Source: Archangium sp.
Lineage (GTDB): Bacteria > Myxococcota > Myxococcia > Myxococcales > Myxococcaceae
Direction of reading: 5' to 3'
NCBI GenBank assembly: GCA_016793585.1
Contig: JAEUJR010000476.1
Span: 1 to 16,317 of the forward strand
Length of the DNA: 16,317 nucleotides
Part shown: piece after piece, positions 1-7,757 of the stretch
Numbering within the stretch: the first letter of the stretch is position 1
Layout of the letters: each line of letters begins with the position of its first letter
Position numbers and translations under genes: made by a program
The notes under the pieces: model-generated
What the model was told of the DNA's origin: nothing
Databases searched by the model: none
Seen by the model: the letters and a program-made list of their open reading frames with translations, nothing else

Positions 1-321
1 GCGCGAAGCAGAGCCTGCCGACGGCCGGTCTCAGTGGGTGAGGCACCCATGGTCCGTGTCGCGAGCGTAGCGTGAAAACGCCCCGGCCCCGAAAAGAGGG
101 CGCCCCTCCGAGACGTGAATCTCGGAGGGGCGGAAAGTGACTGCCATGAACCTGTGAGTGCGCTGCTCGTCTGGACGGGGGCACCAGGGTCCTGTGAGGC
201 GTGGACCAGCACCCAGCGACCTTTCGGTCTCTCTGTCTACCCGTTCAGGCTGTGCGGTCGGCCCGCACCCGCCGGTTCGTGTCTGTCTTGGTTGTCTGTG
301 TCTGGAACAGCGGCAACCCGA
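1..321. other. Gene-poor left edge, 321 bases
   Basis: I see no convincing complete gene here. All three plus frames are open from the edge and stop early (TGA at 39-41, TAG at 68-70, TGA at 73-75). The frame that ends at 41 has mostly G/C third positions, so it could be the last dozen codons of a gene entering from the left, but this is too short to call. On the minus strand an ATG at position 50 opens a frame running off the edge (MGASPTETGRRQALLR), without a Shine-Dalgarno. A small perfect hairpin (tgggtg/caccca) lies at 35-49. A strong terminator hairpin lies at 101-132. Positions 133-321 look like the 3' untranslated stretch of the HNH gene; on the minus strand they contain a short GACC-GAAA-GGTC tetraloop hairpin (218-229) and nothing else recognisable. 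Confidence 0.5.
101..132 (-). terminator. Rho-independent terminator, 13-bp perfect stem
   Basis: The sequence cgcccctccgaga (101-113) is the exact reverse complement of tctcggaggggcg (120-132), with a six-base loop cgtgaa. Read on the minus strand, the stem is followed by CCCTCTTTTC, a moderately T-rich tail, so it fits termination of minus-strand transcription from the HNH/transglycosylase genes, 190 nt beyond the HNH stop. On the plus strand the stem is followed by gaaagtgac, with no T run, although it could still help end a transcript entering from the left. Confidence 0.6.
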
Positions 322-867
322 TCAATCTTCCTCGAGGCTGCCGTGCCAGTAGGTCAGGTCCCTCAGCCAGGTGCCCCAGGAGGCGGGCATGCCCTTCTGG
401 AACTGGAAGGTGAGACGGAGCGTGTCCGGCAGCTTCGTCGGCTTCACCGGCTTCACCTTCAACGGCATGTGGGCCTGGTCCGGCGTGCGTCCACCCTTGT
501 TCTGGTTGCAGGGCACGCAGGCGATCACGATGTTCTCCCAGTTCGTGGCGCCGCCGCGCGAACGGGGAATGACGTGGTCGTACGTCGCTTCCGCGCGAGT
601 CACGGGGCGCTGGCAGTACTGGCAGCGGCCGTGGTCACGGGCGTAGACGTTCTCGCGGCTGAACCGGATCACCGGCTTGCGCCGCGCGAGCATTCTCAGG
701 AAGCGAACCACGGACGGGACCTTGATCTCGAAGCTCACGCTTCGAATCGTCTGATCCTCGTACGCCTCGACGAGCTCGACCTTGCCGAGGAACAGAAGCG
801 TGATGGCGCGCTGCCAGGGAATGCGTGCGACGGGCTGGTACGAACGGTTGAGAACGAGCGTCTCCAT
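322..867 (-). CDS. HNH endonuclease family protein
   Basis: This 181-residue protein is a small HNH (beta-beta-alpha metal) nuclease-fold protein, likely cytoplasmic and DNA-acting. Two zinc-knuckle cysteine pairs are visible: C82/C85 in CQYC and C117/C120 in CVPC. Between them lies the HNH core: D97-H98 in YDHVIP, the following RSRGG, and N112 in NWENIV. The closing CNQNKGGRTP motif is around 120-129. The N-terminal METLVLNRSYQPV and the W..A..LL..GK pattern are typical of a widespread stand-alone bacterial HNH family whose biological role is not settled. The start is well supported by a GAAAGGAGG Shine-Dalgarno four bases upstream. It lies 76 nt downstream of the transglycosylase stop on the same strand, so co-transcription is possible. 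No methyltransferase or toxin-immunity partner is adjacent, so I do not assign it to restriction or toxin systems. Confidence 0.9.
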   Translation of the reverse strand: METLVLNRSYQPVARIPWQRAITLLFLGKVELVEAYEDQTIRSVSFEIKVPSVVRFLRMLARRKPVIRFSRENVYARDHGRCQYCQRPVTRAEATYDHVIPRSRGGATNWENIVIACVPCNQNKGGRTPDQAHMPLKVKPVKPTKLPDTLRLTFQFQKGMPASWGTWLRDLTYWHGSLEED

Positions 868-880
868 GGTGCCTCCTTTC
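868..880 (-). promoter_or_regulatory. Strong Shine-Dalgarno of the HNH gene
   Basis: On the minus strand GAAAGGAGG (880 to 872) is followed by CACC and then the ATG at 867. It fixes the start codon. It is the only clear Shine-Dalgarno among the gene starts of this window, which makes the other starts stand out. Confidence 0.75.
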
Positions 881-943
881 GGCGGCTCACCTGTCGTGGA
901 GCCGATGCCGCAGAAGACGCAGACGCTTTCGATTCCTGAACGA

Positions 944-3313
944 CTACACCTTCTTGTCGGCCTTTTTCGGCTTCTTCTCGGGCGCCGGCGCGACCGTTCT
1001 GGCCACGTCGTCAGGCGAGTACAGGAGCTTGTAGGTGTTGTAGCTGCGCAGCACCCGCTTCACGTAGTTGCGCGTCTCCTGAAGCGGAATCTGCTCGATC
1101 CATGCGGGCAGATCTTCGACCGGCAGCTCCTTGCGCCAGCGCCCGACCGCACCGGGCCCCGCGTTGTAGCTGGCGACCGCGAACGGCTTCACGCCCTCGA
1201 AGCGGATCATGAGATCGGACAGGTAGCGGGCCCCGAGCTTGATGTTGAGCTCAGGCTCGAGCAGCGCGGCGGTCGACGGCCGCGGCAACTTGAGCTGCGC
1301 GGCGACCTCGGCTGCGGTGTACGGCATCAGCTGGCACAGCCCCAGGGCACCAGCCCACGACAGCGCTTTGGGGTCGAGCGCGCTCTCTTCACGCATGAGG
1401 GCCTGGAGCAGATCGGGGTCGAGTTCGTCGGCTTCGAGGCTCGACGTCTCGACCTGTTCACGAAACGCCTTCGGGTAGGCGATCTCCCAGACGAGGCGGG
1501 TCTTGCGGGTGATCGGCCCCGACAGATCACGGCGCAACCACAGCCGCGCCATGCCGTGCGCCGGGCGTTCTTCGCCGGCCATCGCGAGCATCACGACCAG
1601 CAACCGGAGCGACTCCGCGGGCAACTTCGCGCGCTCGATCGAGAGGATCTCCATCGGAACGAGCTCACCGAAGCCGAGGCGCAGCAGCTCGACCGCCGAC
1701 CGGAACTGCAGGTCGTCGGCCATGGCGGTGACAGGCAGGGGGAAGACGTCGTCGACGCGCGAAGCGGCGGCGACCGCCTTCTGCAGCGCCTTCACCCTCG
1801 AGGGACTCAGCGCCTCGGCCCGCTCACGCGAGAGCAGCCCGTAGAAGGTGGCGGGGTGTGCGGCGGCGTTCTCTGCGAGCACCGTGAACGCCTCGGTACG
1901 TTTGCCCTGCTCTTCCAGAATTCGCGCGCGCCAATAGCGGGCCCGCTCCTGTTCGTGTGACTCCTCCATCGCGCCGAAGCGCTCTTCGATCTCCTCGAGC
2001 ACCTCGATCGACCCGGCCTTGTCGCCCTGCGTGCGGCGGAGCCAGAAGAGCTTGAAGAGCCCATCGGCGCCCATGTCGGAGAGCGGAAACCGGTCAGCCA
2101 GCTCGGAGAGGCGATCGGCCGCGCCCTCGAGATCACCAGCACGCTGCCGCACTTCTGCTGCAAAGAAGAGCGCGTCGTCAGCGAGGGCATGCTCGGGGAA
2201 GTCTTTCGCGAGCGTCTCGTAGGTCTCGATGGCCGTCTCGGGGGTCGTCACCGTCTGGCTGAAGCCGAGCGTGTAGAGCGCCTTCGCGCGCAGATCGTCG
2301 TCCTGACACTTCTTCACCACCGGCGAGAGCGCGGCGACCGCCTTCGGGTGAGCACGGAGCTTCCGGTGCGCCTTGCCCGCAGCGAAGTGCGCCCGGCACG
2401 CGAGCGCGTCGGGCAGCTTGAGATCCTCGAGCAGCGGCTCCACCAGCGCCAGGCCCTGGGCATTGCGGTGTGCGTCGATGAGCTGCTCGGCGCGCGTCAC
2501 CTTCACCTCGGTCGACAGCTTCTCGACGTCGGCCAGGCGCTTCTCGTTCTTCGTCGTCTGAACCGAGAGCGGGTGTTTCGACCACAACGCGGCCAGCGCG
2601 GCCTGCTCTGCCTTCGAGTCACCGCGCGCCTGATGGAGATCGGCCAACGCGAGCAGCGCTTCAGCGCCCACGTCCCTCCCCCAGGGCGGCGCCGGCCGCT
2701 CACCGAGCGACGCGAGCACCTGAATCGCCCGCGGCGTCTCTTTCGTGTGGCGAAGCGATCGCCCCAGGCCCAGCTGCGCGTCGACCCACATGCGTGACTT
2801 CGGGTTCACCTTTTCGAAGACGCGATTGGCGCTCTCGAAATCGTTGAGGCCCTCGAAAGCCCAGCCAGCGTGAACGAGGCACCGATCGCCGAGCGCGGTG
2901 TAGGTCTCGGCGAGCGCTTCGAACTCGGCCGCGGCGAAGGCGAAGTCTCGCGTGCGGAACGCGGCGAGCGCGCGGAGGAACCGCACCGGGTTCGTGTCTT
3001 TGACCGCGTCGAGCTTCTCTCGCGCGCGGGTGTAGGCCCCCTGCGCGAACGCCTGCCGGGCCTCACGCAGCTTTCCCTCGAGGAAGTATGGGGAGAGATC
3101 GGCGCGCTCCATCGAGATGACGGCTGGTACGCCTGCGTCGACCTCGACCGGAGCGATCTCGAGCGAAGGAAACGCAGGGTTCGCCACCAACGCGATCGGG
3201 TCTGGCTCGGCCATCACCTCGGCACCGAACGGGTCTTCGTCGGTTCCGCGTTGAGCGAAGGCGAGCGGCGCGACGAACAGAAACCCGAGGCTGACCAGAC
3301 GGCTGACGCGCAC
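944..3313 (-). CDS. Periplasmic lytic transglycosylase, Slt70 type
   Basis: This is a soluble-type lytic murein transglycosylase that cleaves peptidoglycan between MurNAc and GlcNAc to give 1,6-anhydro ends. From the chosen GTG at 3313 it has 789 residues. The N terminus reads VRVSRLVSLGF..., a basic n-region and hydrophobic core ending in AFA-Q, a good signal peptidase I site near residue 20. Residues ~40-600 are helical, TPR-like repeats, as in the Slt70 superhelical doughnut. The SLT catalytic domain spans ~630-765: MREES with the presumed catalytic Glu at ~643 (the Glu before Ser), then GLCQLMP, then SYNAGPGAV, then ETRNYVKRVL. The C terminus is Lys/Pro-rich. The same frame stays open upstream to an ATG at 3352 and beyond, but those starts either bury the signal peptide or overlap the divergent kinase gene. 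No Shine-Dalgarno precedes 3313. The family assignment is firm; the exact start is inferred. Confidence 0.92.
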   Translation of the reverse strand: MRVSRLVSLGFLFVAPLAFAQRGTDEDPFGAEVMAEPDPIALVANPAFPSLEIAPVEVDAGVPAVISMERADLSPYFLEGKLREARQAFAQGAYTRAREKLDAVKDTNPVRFLRALAAFRTRDFAFAAAEFEALAETYTALGDRCLVHAGWAFEGLNDFESANRVFEKVNPKSRMWVDAQLGLGRSLRHTKETPRAIQVLASLGERPAPPWGRDVGAEALLALADLHQARGDSKAEQAALAALWSKHPLSVQTTKNEKRLADVEKLSTEVKVTRAEQLIDAHRNAQGLALVEPLLEDLKLPDALACRAHFAAGKAHRKLRAHPKAVAALSPVVKKCQDDDLRAKALYTLGFSQTVTTPETAIETYETLAKDFPEHALADDALFFAAEVRQRAGDLEGAADRLSELADRFPLSDMGADGLFKLFWLRRTQGDKAGSIEVLEEIEERFGAMEESHEQERARYWRARILEEQGKRTEAFTVLAENAAAHPATFYGLLSRERAEALSPSRVKALQKAVAAASRVDDVFPLPVTAMADDLQFRSAVELLRLGFGELVPMEILSIERAKLPAESLRLLVVMLAMAGEERPAHGMARLWLRRDLSGPITRKTRLVWEIAYPKAFREQVETSSLEADELDPDLLQALMREESALDPKALSWAGALGLCQLMPYTAAEVAAQLKLPRPSTAALLEPELNIKLGARYLSDLMIRFEGVKPFAVASYNAGPGAVGRWRKELPVEDLPAWIEQIPLQETRNYVKRVLRSYNTYKLLYSPDDVARTVAPAPEKKPKKADKKV

Positions 3314-3319
3314 GAACGC

Positions 3320-3346
3320 ATCGTACACGGCTACACTGAACGTCAA
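3320..3346 (-). promoter_or_regulatory. Putative promoter of the transglycosylase gene
   Basis: On the minus strand TTGACG (3346-3341) and TACGAT (3325-3320) are separated by 15 nt. A transcript starting 6-7 nt after the -10-like hexamer would begin at the GTG start (3313), so the mRNA would be leaderless. The spacer is shorter than the usual 17 nt, so this is tentative. Confidence 0.3.
3332..3337 (+). promoter_or_regulatory. Putative -10 element of the histidine kinase gene
   Basis: TACACT lies 13 nt before the ATG at 3351, which has no Shine-Dalgarno. Initiation about 7 nt downstream would leave a leader of only ~7 nt. I see no good -35 at 16-18 nt; a CTGACG is present, but 23 nt upstream. 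The element overlaps the divergent transglycosylase promoter, so the two genes would compete for or share control. Confidence 0.25.
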
Positions 3347-3350
3347 CTTC

Positions 3351-5552
3351 ATGGACATCAGGACACAAAGCGCGCTGCTCGCAGGCATCATCGGCCTCGC
3401 GCTCGGCATCTCGATGCTCCTGAGGCAGCAACGGGCGCGGGTGGTGACGCTGTTCAGCGTGTTCGCGCTGTCGGTGGGCGCGTTCCACTTCGCCCGCTTC
3501 CTCGAGGGGCTCTTCCCCATCGTCGACGACGCGCCATCGATCGTGTCGAGGGTGATGCTCGGGCTCACGATCGTGCTCGGAGCCCTCGTTCCTTCGACGG
3601 CGTTGTCCTTCTTCCTCGAGTTCCTCAACTTCAGCCCTCGCGCGGCGCGCTACGGCCGGCGCACGTCGTTCTTCTCTCTGCTTCTTGGTCTGGCGGTCGG
3701 AGCGACGCCACTGGCCGATCAGCTGTGGGCGCGTGTGGCCGTGGTCGCGTGGGTGCTGCTGGCGCTCACGTTCTCGGTCTCGCTGCTGCTCTCGCGAATG
3801 CAGGCCAGCGAGTCGCGCATCGATCGGCTTCGGCTGATGTACCTGGCGATCGGCGCGGGCGGCTCGATCGTCTTCTCGGCGCTCGACTTCCTTGCGCGCT
3901 TCGACATCGCGTTCCCCACGCTGGGGCCGATCATCTCGACCCTGTACCTCTTCTTCCTCAGCCAGACGCTGCTGCGCCTGCGCTTGATGGACCTGCACGA
4001 GCTGCTCGGAAAGATCGCGTCGCAGACGGTGTTGGCGGTCATTCTCGCCGTCGTCTTCATCGTGCTGACGGTCTGGGTGCAGAAGGACAACACCAGCCTC
4101 TACCTGTTCAACACGACGGTCTCGGCCTTCGTGATGCTGATTCTGCTCGAGCCGCTCTCGAACTGGGTCGAGGAGCGGGTGGTCGCCCTCTTCTTCCGCC
4201 AGCGCTTCGCCTTCCTCGAGTCGGTGCGCCAACTGCTCAGGCGCACGGCCAACGTGATCGACGGCCCACAACTGGCGGCGATGCTGCTCGACGGCCTCAA
4301 CGAGACCCGGCGCATCACGCACGCGTCGATCTACCTGCTCGCCGAAGATCGGCCCGGGTTCCGGCTGCTCGACAGCCGCGGCCCACAACCAGCGCTCTTC
4401 CTCGATGCCGGCACCGCGCGCGCGCTCGTCAGCCGCACCGAGCGCGCCCAACTGCTCGAGACGGTGAACCGGCGCTCGGCCGAACTCAAGGCGCAGCCGC
4501 TCGAGGCTCGAAAAGCGCGTGAAGAGGTGAAGCGGCTCAACGACGTGCGTCAGGCCCTCGAGCAGATGCGCGCCGGCATCACGGTGCCGCTGATGGGCAA
4601 CGACCGCGTGCTCGGCTTCCTGAACCTGTGGGACGAACGCGTGCCCGAGGCCTTCGCGTCGGACGAGATCGCGCTCATTCTCGAGTTGGCCGATCGGTTC
4701 TCGACCGTCGTCGAGAACTCGAAGCTGTACGAACGCATGCGCGAGCGCGATCGCCTCGCCGCCCTCGGTGAGATGGCCGCCGGTCTGGCCCACGAGATTC
4801 GCAACCCGCTCGGCGCGATCAAGGGCGCCGCCCAGTGCCTCGACCCGAAGACGGTGCCCACCGACGATCGTGAGTTCATCGAGGTGATCGTCGAAGAGGT
4901 GAACCGGCTCAACGGTGTGGTGACGGCGTTCCTCGATTACGCGCGCCCGCTCAAGCAGAGCTTCGGCCCCACCGACGTGAACGAGGTCGTCACCCGCACG
5001 CTGCGGCTCATTCAGAACGATCTGCCGAAGAACGTGACGATTCGTGAAGCGCTCGCACCCGATCTCGCCCGTGTCGACGGCGACGCCGAGCAGCTCAAGC
5101 AGGTGCTCATCAACCTCGTGCAGAACGCCGCGCAGGCCATCGGCGACAAGCCCGGCGAGATCGTGCTGACGACGCTGAAGCCCGAGCGGTTCGGCGACTT
5201 CCGCCAGCCCGACTCCATCGAGATTCAGGTGACCGACTCGGGCCCGGGCATTCCGCCAGAGCAGCAGCTGAACATCTTCGTGCCATTCTTCACGACGAAG
5301 CAGAAAGGCACGGGCCTGGGGCTCGCGATCTGTCAGCGCATTGTGAAGAGCCACGGCGGGACGATCGCGGTGCAGAGCAAGGTGGGCGAAGGCGCGACCT
5401 TCGTCATTCGACTGCCCTCGCTGCCCTCTGAGCAGCCGGCGCCAGAGACGCCGCTCCCAGAAGGAACGCCGATGCCCGGCACCATCGCGCCGCCCGAGGT
5501 CGTGCAGACCCGGGCCAGCCGCCGCGACCGGAAGAAGAAGCAGCGCGCGTAG
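3351..5552 (+). CDS. Multi-pass membrane sensor histidine kinase with GAF domain
   Basis: This 733-residue inner-membrane sensor kinase should autophosphorylate a histidine and pass phosphate to a response regulator. The N-terminal ~270 residues hold about eight or nine hydrophobic segments (roughly 6-24, 31-54, 66-91, 105-147 as two, 161-207 as two, 222-243, 252-268). A GAF-like domain follows at ~300-460. The kinase core is complete: an H-box LAHEIRNPLG with phospho-acceptor H481, an N-box LVQNAAQAI with N592, a G1 box DSGPGIP starting at D629, an F/G2 region PFFTTKQKGTGLGLAI (~647-662), and a closing GEGATFVIRLP. The last ~40 residues are proline-rich and then strongly basic (RRDRKKKQRA). 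The multi-pass plus GAF plan resembles PrsK-like kinases. No response regulator gene is adjacent, so it is an orphan here. It diverges from a murein transglycosylase gene, which hints at, but does not show, an envelope-related signal. Confidence 0.93.
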   Translation: MDIRTQSALLAGIIGLALGISMLLRQQRARVVTLFSVFALSVGAFHFARFLEGLFPIVDDAPSIVSRVMLGLTIVLGALVPSTALSFFLEFLNFSPRAARYGRRTSFFSLLLGLAVGATPLADQLWARVAVVAWVLLALTFSVSLLLSRMQASESRIDRLRLMYLAIGAGGSIVFSALDFLARFDIAFPTLGPIISTLYLFFLSQTLLRLRLMDLHELLGKIASQTVLAVILAVVFIVLTVWVQKDNTSLYLFNTTVSAFVMLILLEPLSNWVEERVVALFFRQRFAFLESVRQLLRRTANVIDGPQLAAMLLDGLNETRRITHASIYLLAEDRPGFRLLDSRGPQPALFLDAGTARALVSRTERAQLLETVNRRSAELKAQPLEARKAREEVKRLNDVRQALEQMRAGITVPLMGNDRVLGFLNLWDERVPEAFASDEIALILELADRFSTVVENSKLYERMRERDRLAALGEMAAGLAHEIRNPLGAIKGAAQCLDPKTVPTDDREFIEVIVEEVNRLNGVVTAFLDYARPLKQSFGPTDVNEVVTRTLRLIQNDLPKNVTIREALAPDLARVDGDAEQLKQVLINLVQNAAQAIGDKPGEIVLTTLKPERFGDFRQPDSIEIQVTDSGPGIPPEQQLNIFVPFFTTKQKGTGLGLAICQRIVKSHGGTIAVQSKVGEGATFVIRLPSLPSEQPAPETPLPEGTPMPGTIAPPEVVQTRASRRDRKKKQRA

Positions 5553-5555
5553 CGT

Positions 5556-7748
5556 TCACCAGTAGCTCATCAGCAGCGACTTGCGACGCAGCACCAGCTC
5601 GAGCGGCCGGCCCTCGCGTTCGAAGCCGATGCGCACGGCCGTTCCCGCGGGCCCACGAATGCGGCTCACGACGTTCTGCAGATCGGCGCCGGCAGGCGCC
5701 CCGTCGATGGTGACGATGACGTCACCCGCGCGCACGCCCGCACGCTCGGCCGGACTGCCCTCGTTCACGACCTGCACCGAGATGCGCGTGGGCTCGGGCC
5801 GCAGCGTCATGCCCACGCCTTCGAAGCGCGGCGCGTCGTCTTGAAAGGGCTTGTTGGGAGCGGGCTGCAGCTCGACGACGAGGTTCGACGCGTCGGGTCT
5901 GGCGGGAAGATAGAAGCCCTGCGCTTCGTAGCCCTCGCGCCCGACGATCAGCTGCACCTGCTTCGGCTGCGGGGGCAACGTGAACTCGCCGCGCGCGTCG
6001 GTGGTGACGCTCACCTTGCCCATGGGCGACTCCGCGCGAACGCGCGCGTTCTGAATCGGCAGCTTCGAGGCTCGATCGACGACGCGGCCGTGCACGGGGT
6101 CGGTCGCGGTGAGCCGCAGCGTGATGTCGACTGGAGCGCCCGCGATCGTCACCAACTGGCCATTCGTTCGGCCGCGCCCGCTCACCTCGGCGAGCACGAT
6201 CCACCGGCCCCTCGGCAGATCGATCTGGAACACGCCGTCTGGCGCCATCAGCACGTACTTCCGCACCGCGCCCGTCTCGTCACTGCGCGCGAGCACCACG
6301 GCGTCGGCCACCGCTGCGCCGCTGTCATCGACGACGCGGACCAGCGCCTTGCCCCGCTCGAGCCGCAGCACGATCTGATCGCCGGGCTTCGCGGTCGCCG
6401 TCGCCGCGCCGTCGGGCCCCTCTGCGTCGAGCAGCACCTGCGCGTCGGGCACGCCCTCGAACGTGAACGTGCCATCGGCGGCAGACACCGTCTCTGACGA
6501 AGGCCCAGACCAGTCGCCGCTGCGCCAGCGAACCCGAACACCGCCAACTGCCGGCTCCACCCGGCCCGAGAGCACCTTCCCTGCGGTCACCTCGAGGTTC
6601 CACGGCTGGCCGTCGTCGCGATGATCGAAGGGGCCCGCGATGGTGCTGAACGCGCCGTGGCGCACCTGCACGAGATAGCGGCCGACGGGCACGGCGTTGA
6701 ACGAGAAGCGCCCGTCGAGCAGCGCGGTCGTGGTGCTGACGGAGTCTTCGGTGAAGGCGTTCACGAGGGTGAGGCTGGCAGAGGCGAACGGCGCTCCGTC
6801 TCTTCGGACCGTGCCGCTCACGAGGCCGAGATCGCCGAGCTCGAGCACGACGCCCTTGTGGGTCTCGCCGACCGCGATGCGCACCTCGGGGCCCGAGAAC
6901 GTCACGCCAGCGGGAGTCACCGCCATCACCCGACGCAGGCCCTCGCTGCACTCGATGCGGAACTCGCCCTTCGCGTTCGAGAGCACGATGGGGCTGCGCT
7001 CTCCTCGACGCACACCTTCGGTCAGCTCGGCCCAGATCGAGACGCCGGCCCGAGGCGTGCCCTGCTCCATCACCTGCCCTTCGATCGCCGAGACGGGAGA
7101 GAGGGACAGATCGAGGCGGCCGCCCGCCCGCGCCAGCTCGAGCGACACCCACTCGGTGCGGGGAAGAAAGCCCTTCGCGGCGACGTCGAGCCAGACCTGG
7201 CTTCTGGGCGCGGGCAGCTGAAACGCCCCGAGCGCGTTGGTCTGCGTCGTACCGCCCGACCACGAGATCACCGCGCGCGGAATCGGCGCCCGCGTCACCA
7301 CGTCCCGCACGACGCCTTCGAGCGTCACCGTCGGCTTCAGCTCGAGCACCAGGCCGTCGATCGTCTTGCCCGGCTCGATCACGAACGGGCCCAGCACGTC
7401 CGAGGCGAGCGCCCCGGCCGAGGCCGCGAGAAAGACGGGCTCACCCGGAATGCCCTCGATGCGAAACGCGCCATCGTCGAGGCTCTCGACCGTCATCGGC
7501 ACGCTGGCCTTCAGCGAGATGCGGGCACGGGCGACGCCCTGCCCGTTCGCCTTGACGAAGCCGGCCAGCGCGCCTGGGCGCACGGTCTCGACCACCTGCC
7601 GTCGGGCCTTCGGCTGCTCGGCGTCGTCTGTCTGCTCGACGGCGGTCTGCACCCCGAGCGGCGACGCCTCGTCGGACGACGAGAACGCCCAGAAAAGGCA
7701 AGCGACGAGCAGCAGGGCTCCGAAGACGGCGAGGACGCGACGAGACAC
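5556..7748 (-). CDS. Exported protein of repeated carboxypeptidase-regulatory-like domains with a C-terminal PDZ
   Basis: This 730-residue protein starts with MSRRVLAVFGALLLVAC and a further hydrophobic stretch to ~22. It is either an N-terminal membrane anchor or a lipoprotein (LVAC lipobox, C17), so it should act in the periplasm or at the outer surface. An acidic linker (~25-50) is followed by about seven beta-sandwich repeats of CarboxypepD_reg type. These begin near 59, 143, 222, 310, 392, 467 and 552, each opening with a (V/L/I)xGxV strand and most containing a G(E/A/R/T)F(T/R/S/Q) turn. A PDZ domain covers ~645-722, with GSPAERAGVRAGDVIVTIDG clearly visible. There are no peptidase residues, so it probably binds peptides or glycans rather than cutting them. 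The GTG start lies 9 nt after the stop of the coiled-coil gene, with a weak GAGGG before it, so the two genes are almost certainly one operon. Its stop is 3 nt from that of the convergent kinase gene. Confidence 0.85.
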   Translation of the reverse strand: MSRRVLAVFGALLLVACLFWAFSSSDEASPLGVQTAVEQTDDAEQPKARRQVVETVRPGALAGFVKANGQGVARARISLKASVPMTVESLDDGAFRIEGIPGEPVFLAASAGALASDVLGPFVIEPGKTIDGLVLELKPTVTLEGVVRDVVTRAPIPRAVISWSGGTTQTNALGAFQLPAPRSQVWLDVAAKGFLPRTEWVSLELARAGGRLDLSLSPVSAIEGQVMEQGTPRAGVSIWAELTEGVRRGERSPIVLSNAKGEFRIECSEGLRRVMAVTPAGVTFSGPEVRIAVGETHKGVVLELGDLGLVSGTVRRDGAPFASASLTLVNAFTEDSVSTTTALLDGRFSFNAVPVGRYLVQVRHGAFSTIAGPFDHRDDGQPWNLEVTAGKVLSGRVEPAVGGVRVRWRSGDWSGPSSETVSAADGTFTFEGVPDAQVLLDAEGPDGAATATAKPGDQIVLRLERGKALVRVVDDSGAAVADAVVLARSDETGAVRKYVLMAPDGVFQIDLPRGRWIVLAEVSGRGRTNGQLVTIAGAPVDITLRLTATDPVHGRVVDRASKLPIQNARVRAESPMGKVSVTTDARGEFTLPPQPKQVQLIVGREGYEAQGFYLPARPDASNLVVELQPAPNKPFQDDAPRFEGVGMTLRPEPTRISVQVVNEGSPAERAGVRAGDVIVTIDGAPAGADLQNVVSRIRGPAGTAVRIGFEREGRPLELVLRRKSLLMSYW

Positions 7749-7757
7749 GCCCTCGTT

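Noticed and set aside
322..867. HNH gene as part of a restriction, CRISPR or toxin system
   Set aside because: No methyltransferase, cas gene, repeat array or immunity gene is adjacent; its neighbour is a murein transglycosylase.
3314..3628. N-terminal extension of the transglycosylase frame into the kinase gene
   Set aside because: The extension would place ~105 residues before a clear signal peptide and overlap the divergent kinase coding region.
3063..5354. A 763-codon minus-strand open frame opposite the histidine kinase
   Set aside because: The kinase frame has all catalytic boxes in order. The antisense product is Arg/His/Glu-rich low complexity with no recognisable domain, as expected of high-GC shadow frames.
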